From: Bacteroidota bacterium
GTDB taxonomy: Bacteria; Bacteroidota; Bacteroidia; Bacteroidales; Prolixibacteraceae
Reading direction: 5' to 3'
Length of the DNA: 18,051 bases
NCBI GenBank assembly: GCA_030706665.1
Contig: JAUZOB010000024.1
Location: 1-18,051, forward strand
Part shown: one piece after another, positions 1 to 8,350 of the stretch
How positions within the stretch are numbered: position 1 is the first letter of the stretch
Layout: each line of letters starts with the position of its first letter
Translations under genes and position numbers: made by a program
Notes under the pieces: generated by a model
Told to the model about the DNA's origin: nothing
Database searches by the model: none
What the model saw: only the letters and a program-made list of their open reading frames with translations

Positions 1-1087
1 TACTGCACTTATAAATGTGGTTATATCCGTCTTTTCTTGATTGATAGAAAAAAGTTCCTGATTCAGTTTTAGAAAATAAAAGAGGGTGTAACGGTTCAAC
101 ATAGGTTTTACTTTTCTCCTCAAGAATTGTACGAATAAAATCTCCGGTATGAGCATTATAAAGATTCATCTTCAAATGATTCTGTTCCCTGTTTAGTTCT
201 AACAATATGATATTCTTTTCATCGGGAGTCCAGCTTAGGTTCGTTAAATAATGATCATCAGGTTCTCCTGTCTTCAGATAAATTGACGCATGTGTTTTCA
301 GATCGTAAACCCCGACTTTTACCTGATGACTACGATCGCCTGCCATAGGATATTTGATAAGCTTAACTTCAGCTTCAGGCGCCATGTAATTGACAAGGGG
401 ATAGTCTTTGACCATTGTTTCATCCATGCGGTAAAAAGCAAGCATATTCCCTTGAGGTGACCAGAATGTGCCTTTGGTAATACCAAATTCTTCCCGATGA
501 ACGGATGACCCATACAATATTGCATTATTTGGTTCTTTAGATAGCTGTAAGACTTTACCGGATTTGGCGATGAAGAGATTATTCTTTTTTGTATAGGCCA
601 ATGCTTTAGCTTGGTCTGAATAATCGAAAGATGCTGCTTCTTCCGGATATTTTATTTCTAATGCAATTTGATTCGTTATAACATTATATATCCAATAGGT
701 GTGATTGGCAGAAAAACAAACCTCATTGGGAGAAGCCCAGTTCATCATGGGAAGAACCTGTAAGTTGGACAATGCAGGAAGCTCTTTCAGTTTGTCGAGG
801 GATAAAAGATTAATTTGTTTCCTGCTTTTCATTGTTTCCCCGATCAAAATATTGTCTTTTACATAGGAGTACATCCTATTACTGCCAGGTCTCCATCTAA
901 GCTGATGAAGGGTATTGGGAGCCAGTGTTGATGTTTTTCCCAGCACCGCCTCTTTTAATGATAGTTTGCATGTTTGGGCAAAAATGGGATTACAGGTAAT
1001 AAAGAGAACAAATGCTGTCAGAAAGATGATTTGACTTATTGAAATCTTTTGGTTCCTTTTATGTAAATAGTTCAATAATTTCTTCAC
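1..1087 (-). CDS. Dipeptidyl peptidase IV homologue (S9B family), N-terminal part, runs off the window
   Basis: Read on the minus strand, a frame open from a GTG at 1087 to the window edge encodes about 362 residues. It starts with a signal peptide (hydrophobic stretch about 19-36, cleavage probably after the IFA at 35-37) and continues as the eight-bladed propeller region of prolyl dipeptidyl peptidases. The key match is at residues 199-217: a Glu-Glu pair in HREEFG, followed by GTFWSPQGNMLAFYRMD and YPLV. This is the segment where family members hold the N-terminus of the substrate with two glutamates. The family removes X-Pro dipeptides in the periplasm or at the cell surface. The catalytic alpha/beta-hydrolase domain would lie left of position 1. 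No ATG exists in frame; a TAA stop lies just upstream of the GTG, so GTG 1087 or TTG 1075 must be the start. It overlaps the end of the SNF2 gene by 29 nt, suggesting translational coupling. Family assignment is firm; exact specificity is inferred. Confidence 0.85.
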   Translation of the reverse strand, partial: MKKLLNYLHKRNQKISISQIIFLTAFVLFITCNPIFAQTCKLSLKEAVLGKTSTLAPNTLHQLRWRPGSNRMYSYVKDNILIGETMKSRKQINLLSLDKLKELPALSNLQVLPMMNWASPNEVCFSANHTYWIYNVITNQIALEIKYPEEAASFDYSDQAKALAYTKKNNLFIAKSGKVLQLSKEPNNAILYGSSVHREEFGITKGTFWSPQGNMLAFYRMDETMVKDYPLVNYMAPEAEVKLIKYPMAGDRSHQVKVGVYDLKTHASIYLKTGEPDDHYLTNLSWTPDEKNIILLELNREQNHLKMNLYNAHTGDFIRTILEEKSKTYVEPLHPLLFSKTESGTFFYQSRKDGYNHIYKCS

Positions 1088-4001
1088 GAGTAATTGTTTT
1101 TAATGGATTATTTGAGTTGATAAATAGTTCTGCAAGCTTTGACTTACGTTCTTTTAAATGCTGTATTTTCTGCTCAATGGTATGTTTGGCAATAAAACGA
1201 TACACAAACACCTTTTTATCTTGTCCTATCCGGTGAGCACGATTAATCGCCTGATTCTCTGCCGCCGGATTCCACCAGGGATCTATAATGAAGACATAAT
1301 CTGCAGATGTAAGGTTTAATCCGACTCCTCCGGCTTTTAATGAAATTAGGAAGATGCGGGTATTTTCGTCTTCCTGAAATTCATTGATGACCTTTTCTCT
1401 GTCAGTGGTTTGACCGGTAAGGATTGTGTATTTCCATCCTTTCTTGATAAAAGATTTTGCCAACAGATTAAGATGACTTACAAATGTAGAGAATATAAGG
1501 ACTTTATGATTTTCAGCCATTAAGTTTGAGATACTACGCAGAATCTCATTAAACTTTCCCGAATCGGCCGTATAATCGTCTCTTAAAAGAACCGGATGAT
1601 TGGCAAGCTGTCTGAGCCTTGTCAGTCCCTGAAGCACCATTATGGTAGATTGCTCAATTCCATTTTGATCCACACTGTTCATAATTTGATTGCGGACGGC
1701 TGATTTCTCTTCTTCATAAATCTCTTTTTGCTCCGGACTCATCTCACAAAATAACACTTGTTCTGTGAGCGGAGGAAGGTCTCTGGCGACTTCATCTTTA
1801 GTCCTTCGAAGAATAAAAGGCTGAATCAGTTTCTTTAATTTTGCTTGCTGTTCCTCGTCATTCCTTTTTTCAACAGGTTGAATATATTCTTGCTGAAAAT
1901 ATTTCATACTCCCTAACAACCCCGGATTCAGAAAATTGAGCTGAGCCCAAAGATCGAGTAGTGAGTTCTCTATCGGAGTTCCTGTGATAACCAATTTGTG
2001 TTGTGATTTAATTTGCAGGACAGCTTTATAGGTTTTTGAAGCCGGGTTTTTAATGTACTGACTTTCATCCAGAATCAGATAATAGAATAAATATTGAGAC
2101 AGAGTTTGAAAATCGTTTCTTAAAGTACCATAGGTTGTTAAGATGATATCGTAATGCTGAATAATTAATCCCAGTTTTATATTTTTCTTTCGTTTGCTTC
2201 CGACATAACGGAAGCATTTTAATTTAGGTGTGAATTTTTTAATTTCATTTTCCCAATTGTGGATTAAAGAAGTTGGAACAACAATTAATGATGCTGGCTG
2301 TATTGGTTTGGAAGGAGCTTGAGCTCCAAAGAGAGAAAGCTGTCCTTCTTCTCTTAAGTAGAAGCTCATGGGATCATGATGTTCTTTCTTTTGTTTTAAT
2401 AGCAATGTAAGTGTTTGAAGTGTCTTACCAAGTCCCATGTCATCGGCGAGGCATCCGCCGAATTTGTTTATTCTGAGATGTTCCATCCAGCTAAATCCTT
2501 CGGTCTGATAAGATCGCAATTGAGCTTTTAATCCTTCTGGTACAGGAATAAGCGGAACTTTTTCAATGGATGTCAGTTTCTCAAAATCATCGATATATTG
2601 TTTGTCCTTTTCGATAAAGGCATCTTTTACCAATTGAAAATGATGATTTTTGAAGCGTATGTTGTTTCCTTCGCTACCGGCAAAAGGAAAGATGTCACGG
2701 TATTTACTGAACCATTCCAAAGGCAGTATTGCGATTTCTCCATTTGGTAACTCAAATTCACGAATCCCGTTTAAGATGTTTTTCTTAAAACGGATAAAGG
2801 GGATTTGAAAAGAGCCGAATGATACCACTGCATAAATATCAAACCAATCGTCATTGTTGTAGAACTTGAAGTCAAGATGTCGATCGCCTGTATAATATTT
2901 CGACTCTAACTTATTTTGGTCGATATGGATATTCTTTTCCGAAAGGATATGCTGATATTCGTTAATCCATTGGATCAAAGAATAAAATTTCTCGGACGGA
3001 TCATCGCTATTGCAATGAACAGGAAGGAATATACTTTGGTTGAGTTTAAGTCCCAATGCTTCCAATTGGGAAATAATCTCTTTTTCAAATTTCGGATCCC
3101 GATTAAACTTATAAAAAACATATTCACCTTCCTGTTTTTCAAGATAAACGGAATGTGTGTCCGGATCATTAGCCAGAAACTCTTTACTCCCATATCGAAA
3201 CTGCAATACTAAAGCCGGTTGATTGGTGATCGTGTTCTCAATAGAAAGGATTACCTCTGGAACAGGGTACGATTCGCTGATTTTAAATCCTATAGCATTG
3301 ACCTTGTTGTGAATGATACTATTCAGTATGAATGTCTTAAAATATTTTTCTTCCATTGAAAGCGGAACAGAAATATATTGCTTCTCAAAGAAAGGAGTAA
3401 GATTTTTCCCCGTAACATCGTCAAAGTAATATAATCTGTTATTTAAGACGAGACTACAGGGACTGTTGGTAAGGATAATTGCTTTCTTATTGGTCAGTCT
3501 GATGACTTTATCATTATGCATGATGCTAAGAAAGTATCGTATCTCAGTCTGTGTCCTCTCAAAATTGAAAATAGCCTTAGTCGGTTCCGGAGAAATCTCA
3601 ATTAGATCTTCATCATATAGATTTGAGTATTTGGCAGCTTTTAAGTAGAGAGGGATTCCACATTCACGGATCAGTCGGATACTTTTTAGAATATTCTTCT
3701 CGATACGGGGGATTATCAAATTAGAAAAAGTCTCGGGACTTGTCTTTTTATAAAAATCCTGTAAATTCTTTTCTTTAGAATATTTTGCAGCTAAAGTTTC
3801 ATCGCTGTAATTCTCTGATAATTTAATCAGCTCTTTTTCAGAATTGGAAAATGAGTACTCCGATTGATTGAGGTCATGCTGACGGACAAGTTTTACAATT
3901 GTGTAAAATGGTCCGCTCTCTGACTCTTTTATCAAATAGGGGGCAAGAATATATCCAAGATTTCGATGCTCCGTAAGAGCAATAATAAATTTCAATGACA
4001 T
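1059..4001 (-). CDS. SNF2-family DNA-dependent ATPase (helicase-like)
   Basis: A 980-residue protein if the ATG at 4001 is used; a TTG at 4010 could add three residues, but ATG is preferred. The C-terminal half is a complete SNF2 motor: motif I DDMGLGKT at about 520-527, motif II DESQ at 645-648, motif III TGTP at 673-676, motif V SLKAGGVGLNLTSAD at 887-901 and motif VI QAINRAHRIGQ at 917-927. Such proteins use ATP to move along double-stranded DNA and remodel protein-DNA or polymerase-DNA complexes; they do not usually unwind strands. The first about 490 residues have no motif I recognise; in particular no zinc-binding SWIM pattern of cysteines and histidine is visible. The gene follows the YciH-like gene after 23 nt and its end overlaps the peptidase gene, so the three are probably co-transcribed. 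The molecular family is certain; the cellular role is unknown. Confidence 0.93.
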   Translation of the reverse strand: MSLKFIIALTEHRNLGYILAPYLIKESESGPFYTIVKLVRQHDLNQSEYSFSNSEKELIKLSENYSDETLAAKYSKEKNLQDFYKKTSPETFSNLIIPRIEKNILKSIRLIRECGIPLYLKAAKYSNLYDEDLIEISPEPTKAIFNFERTQTEIRYFLSIMHNDKVIRLTNKKAIILTNSPCSLVLNNRLYYFDDVTGKNLTPFFEKQYISVPLSMEEKYFKTFILNSIIHNKVNAIGFKISESYPVPEVILSIENTITNQPALVLQFRYGSKEFLANDPDTHSVYLEKQEGEYVFYKFNRDPKFEKEIISQLEALGLKLNQSIFLPVHCNSDDPSEKFYSLIQWINEYQHILSEKNIHIDQNKLESKYYTGDRHLDFKFYNNDDWFDIYAVVSFGSFQIPFIRFKKNILNGIREFELPNGEIAILPLEWFSKYRDIFPFAGSEGNNIRFKNHHFQLVKDAFIEKDKQYIDDFEKLTSIEKVPLIPVPEGLKAQLRSYQTEGFSWMEHLRINKFGGCLADDMGLGKTLQTLTLLLKQKKEHHDPMSFYLREEGQLSLFGAQAPSKPIQPASLIVVPTSLIHNWENEIKKFTPKLKCFRYVGSKRKKNIKLGLIIQHYDIILTTYGTLRNDFQTLSQYLFYYLILDESQYIKNPASKTYKAVLQIKSQHKLVITGTPIENSLLDLWAQLNFLNPGLLGSMKYFQQEYIQPVEKRNDEEQQAKLKKLIQPFILRRTKDEVARDLPPLTEQVLFCEMSPEQKEIYEEEKSAVRNQIMNSVDQNGIEQSTIMVLQGLTRLRQLANHPVLLRDDYTADSGKFNEILRSISNLMAENHKVLIFSTFVSHLNLLAKSFIKKGWKYTILTGQTTDREKVINEFQEDENTRIFLISLKAGGVGLNLTSADYVFIIDPWWNPAAENQAINRAHRIGQDKKVFVYRFIAKHTIEQKIQHLKERKSKLAELFINSNNPLKTITREEIIELFT

Positions 4002-4024
4002 TGCTACCAAATTACTTTAGATGA

Positions 4025-4375
4025 TCAACCTCCTGCTTTTTTTGCTTTGTATCCTTTCTCAAGCAAAAGTTGCATGATCTTTTCCCGATGGTCTCCCTGA
4101 ATTAAAATCAAACCCTCTTTAGCTGATCCTCCGACTCCACATTTAGATTTTAAAAACTTTGCAAGATCTTCCAAGTCGTCTTTAGAACCTATAAAGCCTG
4201 AAATCAAGGTGACGCTTTTCCCTTTTCTTTGTTTGGAGTCAAGCATTACTCTTAGATTCTGTTTCCCCGGAGGAAGTGTTTCTTCTTCAGTATCTTTCCC
4301 ATGTTCATAATCGAACTCATTACTTGTGGAATAAACCACCCCGAGCCTGTTCTTCCAATTATCTTTTTCTTTCAT
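4025..4375 (-). CDS. SUI1/eIF1-like translation factor, YciH family
   Basis: A 116-residue protein with a charged, probably flexible N-terminus (about 1-37) and one SUI1 domain (about 38-112). The domain is recognised from LRVMLDSKQRKGKSVTLISG, then KCGVGGSAKEG and IQGDHREKI, the most conserved stretch in the bacterial YciH and eukaryotic eIF1 families. The length is normal for YciH. In eukaryotes eIF1 helps choose the start codon on the small ribosomal subunit; the bacterial homologue is non-essential and its role is poorly known, so a ribosome-associated function is inference from the family. ATG start at 4375. It is the first gene of the leftward group and precedes the SNF2 gene. Confidence 0.9.
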   Translation of the reverse strand: MKEKDNWKNRLGVVYSTSNEFDYEHGKDTEEETLPPGKQNLRVMLDSKQRKGKSVTLISGFIGSKDDLEDLAKFLKSKCGVGGSAKEGLILIQGDHREKIMQLLLEKGYKAKKAGG

Positions 4376-4472
4376 TGATTCTTTCTGTAAAAGATTAATA
4401 ATCTTAAGTGTACAAAACCAAATTCTTTTAAGTCTGCATTCAAAATGATTGTCAACCTATAAGATCAAACTT

Positions 4473-4480
4473 CAAAAATA
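4473..4480 (-). promoter_or_regulatory. Possible -7 element for the yciH-SNF2-peptidase group
   Basis: On the minus strand the octamer TATTTTTG fits the Bacteroidota -7 consensus TAnnTTTG, about 98 nt upstream of the YciH-like start. No convincing -33 TTTG lies at the usual 19-nt distance, so this is only a candidate. Confidence 0.22.
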
Positions 4481-4620
4481 CAAAGTTTTGAGATACGATA
4501 TGCGTTTAAATCGGTCTTAATATTAAAGCCGGATTCCTTCCAAAATGGGCTAAGAATTAAAAACAGAATCAAATTTTAGAAAAAAGAGCTGTGTCTGGTG
4601 GTATATGCTTTGAGTATTAT

Positions 4621-4628
4621 TATTTTTG
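4621..4628 (+). promoter_or_regulatory. Possible -7 element for the nfnAB operon
   Basis: TATTTTTG matches the Bacteroidota TAnnTTTG -7 element and lies 32 nt before the chosen nfnA ATG, a plausible leader length. The -33 region is not convincing. If real, it also supports the downstream ATG at 4661 over the in-frame GTG at 4598, which would lie upstream of the transcript. Confidence 0.35.
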
Positions 4629-4660
4629 AAATTCAAAGCTGCAAGATAAAAGTCATACAG

Positions 4661-5491
4661 ATGAATAAAATAATTAGTAAAGAATATCTTTCAGAGAAAG
4701 TTGTTCGAATAGAAGTTGAGGCGCCATTAATTGCGCGTTCCAGGAAACCGGGGAATTTTGTAATTCTTCGGGTGGGGGAGAAGGGAGAACGAATTCCTCT
4801 TACCATTGCAGGTTCAGATATTCAAAAAGGAACAATTACACTGATTGTTCAGATCGTAGGGGTAAGTTCAGCCAAACTGGTTGCATTAAATCCCGGTGAA
4901 TACATTACTGATTTGGTCGGTCCGTTAGGAAAACCAACACATATTGAAAAAATAGGAACCTTGCTTGCTTGCGGAGGAGGAGTTGGAATCGCTCCATTGT
5001 TACCAATTGTCGAAGGATTCAAAAAGGCAGGCAACAGAGTCATTACCGTTTTAGCGGCCCGCAGCAAAGATCTTCTGATTCTTGAAGAGGAAATGCGTAA
5101 GTGGTCGGATGAGGTAATCATAATGACCGATGATGGTTCTTACGGAAGAAAGGGGTTGGTTACCCAAGGGGCAGAAGAAGTAATCCTGCGTGAAAAAGTA
5201 GATGAATGTATTGCAATTGGCCCGGCTATCATGATGAAGTTTACTGCACTGCTTGCAAAGAAATACAATATTCCGGCTCAGGCCAGTCTGAATTCAATCA
5301 TGGTAGATGGAACCGGAATGTGCGGTGCTTGCCGTGTGTCTGTTGGAGGAAAGACTAAATTTACCTGTGTTGACGGTCCTGAATTCGATGCTCATCAAAT
5401 AGACTTCGATGAGATGTTAAACCGTTTGGGAGGGTACGTCGCAGAAGAAAAGCAAGCATTTGAAACTTATTGTCAAAAATCTAATTCATAA
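4661..5491 (+). CDS. nfnA: NfnA: NADH-dependent ferredoxin:NADP+ oxidoreductase, small FAD/[2Fe-2S] subunit
   Basis: A 276-residue protein of the PyrK/SudB/NfnA family. It has an N-terminal FAD-binding beta-barrel (RIPLTIAG around 44-51), an NAD(H)-binding fold beginning with CGGGVGIAPL at 104-113, and a C-terminal iron-sulfur site. The cluster ligands are Asp216 (in VDGTGMCGAC), Cys221, Cys224 and Cys236. An Asp at the first position instead of the Cys of PyrK is the pattern known for NfnA, and the nfnB gene follows, so this is the transhydrogenase subunit rather than the dihydroorotate dehydrogenase electron-transfer subunit. NfnAB couples NADH and reduced ferredoxin to two NADP+ by flavin-based electron bifurcation, or the reverse, in the cytoplasm. 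An in-frame GTG at 4598 would add 21 residues that look unlike the family N-terminus, so ATG 4661 is chosen. It stops 4 nt before nfnB. Confidence 0.88.
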   Translation: MNKIISKEYLSEKVVRIEVEAPLIARSRKPGNFVILRVGEKGERIPLTIAGSDIQKGTITLIVQIVGVSSAKLVALNPGEYITDLVGPLGKPTHIEKIGTLLACGGGVGIAPLLPIVEGFKKAGNRVITVLAARSKDLLILEEEMRKWSDEVIIMTDDGSYGRKGLVTQGAEEVILREKVDECIAIGPAIMMKFTALLAKKYNIPAQASLNSIMVDGTGMCGACRVSVGGKTKFTCVDGPEFDAHQIDFDEMLNRLGGYVAEEKQAFETYCQKSNS

Positions 5492-5495
5492 AGAT

Positions 5496-6983
5496 ATGTC
5501 ATATCCGGAAGAAATTCTGAAAGAAGAACGTAATCAACCTTGGAGAGTAGAACTGAGAAACCGGATCAAAAACAAAGAGCGTACTCAAATTGAGCGTGTT
5601 CTGATGAATGAGAGGGAGCCTTCAGAAAGAATAAAATATCAGGATCGTGAAGTCAATCTTGGATTGAATGCTGACCAGGCCGTGAGAGAAGCAACACGTT
5701 GCATGGATTGTCCAACACCTACCTGTATTAATGGCTGTCCGGTAAATATTAATATTCCAAAATTCATAAAGAATATAGAGCGCGGTGAATTTCTTGAAGC
5801 TGCTGCTGCGTTAAAAGAAACAAGTGCGCTTCCTGCTGTTTGTGGTCGAGTTTGCCCGCAGGAAAAACAGTGCGAAGCCAATTGTTTCTATCAGGTAAAG
5901 CTGAACCAACAGCCTGTTGCTATCGGATATCTGGAGCGATTTGCTGCTGATTACGAAAGAGAATCAGGTATTCAGTCTGTTCCAAAGACTGCTCCTCAAA
6001 ATGGAATTAAAGTTGCGGCAATCGGATCTGGCCCCTCGTCTCTTTCTTTTGCCGGCGATATGGTAAAACTGGGTTATGATGTTACTGTCTTTGAAGCACT
6101 GCACGAAGTCGGTGGTGTATTAAAATATGGGATTCCGGAATTCCGTCTTCCCAATGCCATTGTGGATGTAGAACTGAATAACCTCCGGAAAATGGGAGTG
6201 AAGTTTGAAACCAACTTCATTGTCGGAAGGACGAGTACGATAGATGATTTAAGAGCAGATGGTTTTAAAGCATTCTTTGTTGCAAGTGGAGCCGGATTGC
6301 CTCGTTTTATGAATATCCCGGGTGAAAACCTGAACGGAATAATGTCATCGAATGAGTATCTGACCCGTGTGAATCTGATGAATGCTGCGAAACAGGAATA
6401 CGACACTCCTGTCTTGTTGGGGAAAAATATTGCTGTAATCGGTGGAGGAAATACCGCAATGGATTCAGTCCGAACTGCAAAACGGTTAGGGGCAGAGCGA
6501 TCCATTATTGTATATCGCCGTTCACGTGAGGAAATGCCTGCCCGGGTTGAGGAAGTTCATCATGCAGAACAGGAAGGAATTGAATTCCTTAACCTTCATA
6601 ATCCGGTCGAATATTTCGCAAATGAAAAGGGCCGGGTTTGCAGAATGAAATTGCAAAAAATGATATTAGGCGAACCTGATGCCTCTGGTCGTCGTAGTCC
6701 TATAGCAACTGATGAATTCATTGAAATTGATGTCGATGTTGTGGTCGTGGCAGTCGGAGTTTCTCCCAATCCGCTTATTCCGTCCAGCATGCCTGAATTA
6801 AAAGTAAGCAAATGGGGAACCATTGAGGTCAATCAGGAAACGATGCAAAGTTCTGTCGAAGATGTCTTTGCCGGTGGTGACATTGTAAGAGGTGGTGCAA
6901 CTGTTATTCTTGCAATGGGCGATGGTCGGAAAGCTGCTGCCGGTATGGATAAATATCTGAAAGGAAAATTAAACATGGCTTGA
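5496..6983 (+). CDS. nfnB: NfnB: NADPH-binding large subunit (GltD-like), two [4Fe-4S] clusters and FAD
   Basis: A 495-residue protein homologous to the small subunit of glutamate synthase. The N-terminal region carries eight cysteines for two [4Fe-4S] clusters: Cys69, 72, 77 and 81 (CMDCPTPTCINGCPV), then Cys116, 120, 126 and 130 (CGRVCPQEKQCEANC). An FAD dinucleotide-binding motif follows (AAIGSGPSSL, about 174-183). The NADPH-binding fold begins at IGGGNTAMD (315-323), and YRRSREEMPAR (340-350) supplies arginines that usually contact the NADPH phosphate. The C-terminal VFAGGDIVRGGATVI closes the FAD site. Together with NfnA it forms the bifurcating transhydrogenase. No large glutamate synthase subunit gene is adjacent, which argues against a GltD role. 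An upstream in-frame TTG at 5460 would overlap nfnA by 32 nt; ATG 5496 gives the normal family N-terminus and a 4-nt spacing. Confidence 0.9.
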   Translation: MSYPEEILKEERNQPWRVELRNRIKNKERTQIERVLMNEREPSERIKYQDREVNLGLNADQAVREATRCMDCPTPTCINGCPVNINIPKFIKNIERGEFLEAAAALKETSALPAVCGRVCPQEKQCEANCFYQVKLNQQPVAIGYLERFAADYERESGIQSVPKTAPQNGIKVAAIGSGPSSLSFAGDMVKLGYDVTVFEALHEVGGVLKYGIPEFRLPNAIVDVELNNLRKMGVKFETNFIVGRTSTIDDLRADGFKAFFVASGAGLPRFMNIPGENLNGIMSSNEYLTRVNLMNAAKQEYDTPVLLGKNIAVIGGGNTAMDSVRTAKRLGAERSIIVYRRSREEMPARVEEVHHAEQEGIEFLNLHNPVEYFANEKGRVCRMKLQKMILGEPDASGRRSPIATDEFIEIDVDVVVVAVGVSPNPLIPSSMPELKVSKWGTIEVNQETMQSSVEDVFAGGDIVRGGATVILAMGDGRKAAAGMDKYLKGKLNMA

Positions 6984-6995
6984 AAATATATTCTT

Positions 6996-7994
6996 ATGGC
7001 TGATTTATCTACCCGTTTCTTTGGTCTTAAACTCGATAATCCGATTATTATCGCAAGTTCCGGACTTACTGCAAATGCAGAATCAATTAAACGCTTTGCT
7101 AAATGCGGAGCAGGGGCTATCGTGCTTAAATCAATTTTTGAAGAAGAGATTAAGCAGGAATATGATCAGGTTCTTCGTAATGCAGGAACTTCTCATCACT
7201 TTCTCGAGCAGCTCGATTATTTTGATTATGAAATCAGGGAGGAAAATGTCGGACATTACATTGACCTGATTAAAGAAGTTCGGAAAGAGGTTAAAGTTCC
7301 GATTATTGCCAGTATAAATTGTATTACAGCCGGAGAATGGAGCTTCTTTGCCGAAAAAATTGAGGCAGCCGGAGCTGATGCACTTGAACTCAATCTATTC
7401 CTTCTTCCTTCCGATATCCGGAAAAGTGCAGAAGATCAGAATGAGTTCTATATGTCTGCAGTGGAGCATGTAATGCAAAAGGTGAAGATACCTGTAGCTG
7501 TAAAGATAAGCCCTTTCTTCTCTAATCTTGGTGCCGTTATTCAGGCATTATCAGAAAAAGGGGTTGCAGGGATTTCGCTGTTTAATCGCTTCTATACACC
7601 TGATATTGATTTGGACAAAATGAAGCTGATTCCTTCTTCTCCTTTTAGTGAAGCGGTTGATTATACTCTTCCGTTGCGTTGGATCGGTTTAATGTCGGAT
7701 AGTATAAATTGCGACCTGGCTGCCACTACCGGGATCCATGACGGAGCGACTGTTGCTAAGATGTTGTTAGCCGGTGCGTCTGCGGTTCAAATGGCATCGG
7801 TTTTTTATAAAAAGGGGCCGGAACACATTGGTACAATTCTGAACGATTTAACGGTTTGGATGAATGAGAAAGGATATCAAACAATTTCTGATTTTAAAGG
7901 GAAATTGAGTTTGAAGAATGCTCCGAATCCTGCAGGTTATGAGAGAGCTCAATTCATGAAGCAGTTTAATTCCGACGAAAAAGTCATTGAGTAG
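6996..7994 (+). CDS. Dihydroorotate dehydrogenase-like flavoprotein
   Basis: A 332-residue TIM-barrel protein related to class 1 dihydroorotate dehydrogenases. Visible family features are the N-terminal FGLKLDNPIIIASSGLT (about 9-25), the flavin-contacting lysine in VAVKISPF (Lys170), and the C-terminal phosphate-binding segment TTGIHDGATVAKMLLAGA (about 244-261). The loop that in true enzymes reads ELN followed by SCPN, and holds active-site residues, here reads LELNLFLLPSD (130-140). The catalytic Cys/Ser region is therefore not conserved and the protein probably does not oxidise dihydroorotate. It belongs to the DHOD-like group known from many anaerobes, whose substrate I cannot state. It follows nfnB after 12 nt and ends before a strong terminator, so it shares the operon and may exchange electrons with NfnAB or act in a linked reaction; that is inference. 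Confidence 0.82.
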   Translation: MADLSTRFFGLKLDNPIIIASSGLTANAESIKRFAKCGAGAIVLKSIFEEEIKQEYDQVLRNAGTSHHFLEQLDYFDYEIREENVGHYIDLIKEVRKEVKVPIIASINCITAGEWSFFAEKIEAAGADALELNLFLLPSDIRKSAEDQNEFYMSAVEHVMQKVKIPVAVKISPFFSNLGAVIQALSEKGVAGISLFNRFYTPDIDLDKMKLIPSSPFSEAVDYTLPLRWIGLMSDSINCDLAATTGIHDGATVAKMLLAGASAVQMASVFYKKGPEHIGTILNDLTVWMNEKGYQTISDFKGKLSLKNAPNPAGYERAQFMKQFNSDEKVIE

Positions 7995-8041
7995 AAAGTT
8001 CAATTCAATTTCTTTTTATTAAAAACCGGATGAAATCTATA

Positions 8042-8088
8042 AAAAACCGGTTCGTTTTCGTAGAATAAACGAAAATGGACTGGTTTTT
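8042..8088 (+). terminator. Intrinsic terminator of the nfnAB operon
   Basis: A 19-bp stem (8042-8060 with 8070-8088) closed by a 9-nt loop. It pairs along its entire length if G-U pairs are allowed; the outer arms are an A-run and a T-run, so the 3' arm ends in five Ts. It lies 47 nt after the stop of the DHOD-like gene. The A/T-run ends make it potentially active in both directions. Confidence 0.85.
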
Positions 8089-8350
8089 GTGTTTATTATC
8101 AGAGCACATTTTTAGTACAAGGAAGGTTGGTCGAATGTTCAAAAATTAACCGGGTAAGAGTATCTGTTATTTCGGGAATAAAAAATAAAAGGAAGGGAAT
8201 GATAGGATTTCGATTTGTTTTGTGACACAGAGTATGGGGCTTTCAGAAAAATAAGATATTCAGCTTGCTGAAACACAGATGCCTATCCTGCTTGTAAAAT
8301 CCCTGAAAGGGTTTTATTGCGCGCTGTGTAACTTTCGTTCGTTATTTTAG
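8089..8350. other. Non-coding gap before the LysM/PBP1 gene
   Basis: No gene is visible. It contains a perfect small palindrome TTCAGC-TT-GCTGAA at 8259-8272 and a short hairpin CCCT-GAA-AGGG flanked by AAAA and TTTT at 8296-8315. Either could be part of a regulatory leader or a weak upstream terminator, but neither has a recognised match. Confidence 0.5.

Noticed and set aside
319..525. Minus-strand ATG open frame of 68 codons
   Set aside because: It is an out-of-frame reading of the peptidase gene; the neighbouring frame gives a continuous protein with the DPP IV motif.
4517..4526. Palindrome TTAATATTAA in the divergent gap
   Set aside because: It is short and made only of A and T in an AT-rich region, with no matching second site or regulator gene nearby.
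4598..4660. N-terminal extension of NfnA from a GTG start
   Set aside because: The extra 21 residues are hydrophobic and unlike the family, and a -7-like element lies after the GTG; ATG 4661 gives the usual N-terminus.
5460..5495. TTG start for nfnB, overlapping nfnA
   Set aside because: It adds 12 residues not typical of the family; ATG 5496 follows the nfnA stop by 4 nt.
5460..6983. Glutamate synthase small subunit (GltD)
   Set aside because: There is no large subunit gene adjacent and nfnA lies immediately upstream, so NfnB is the better call.
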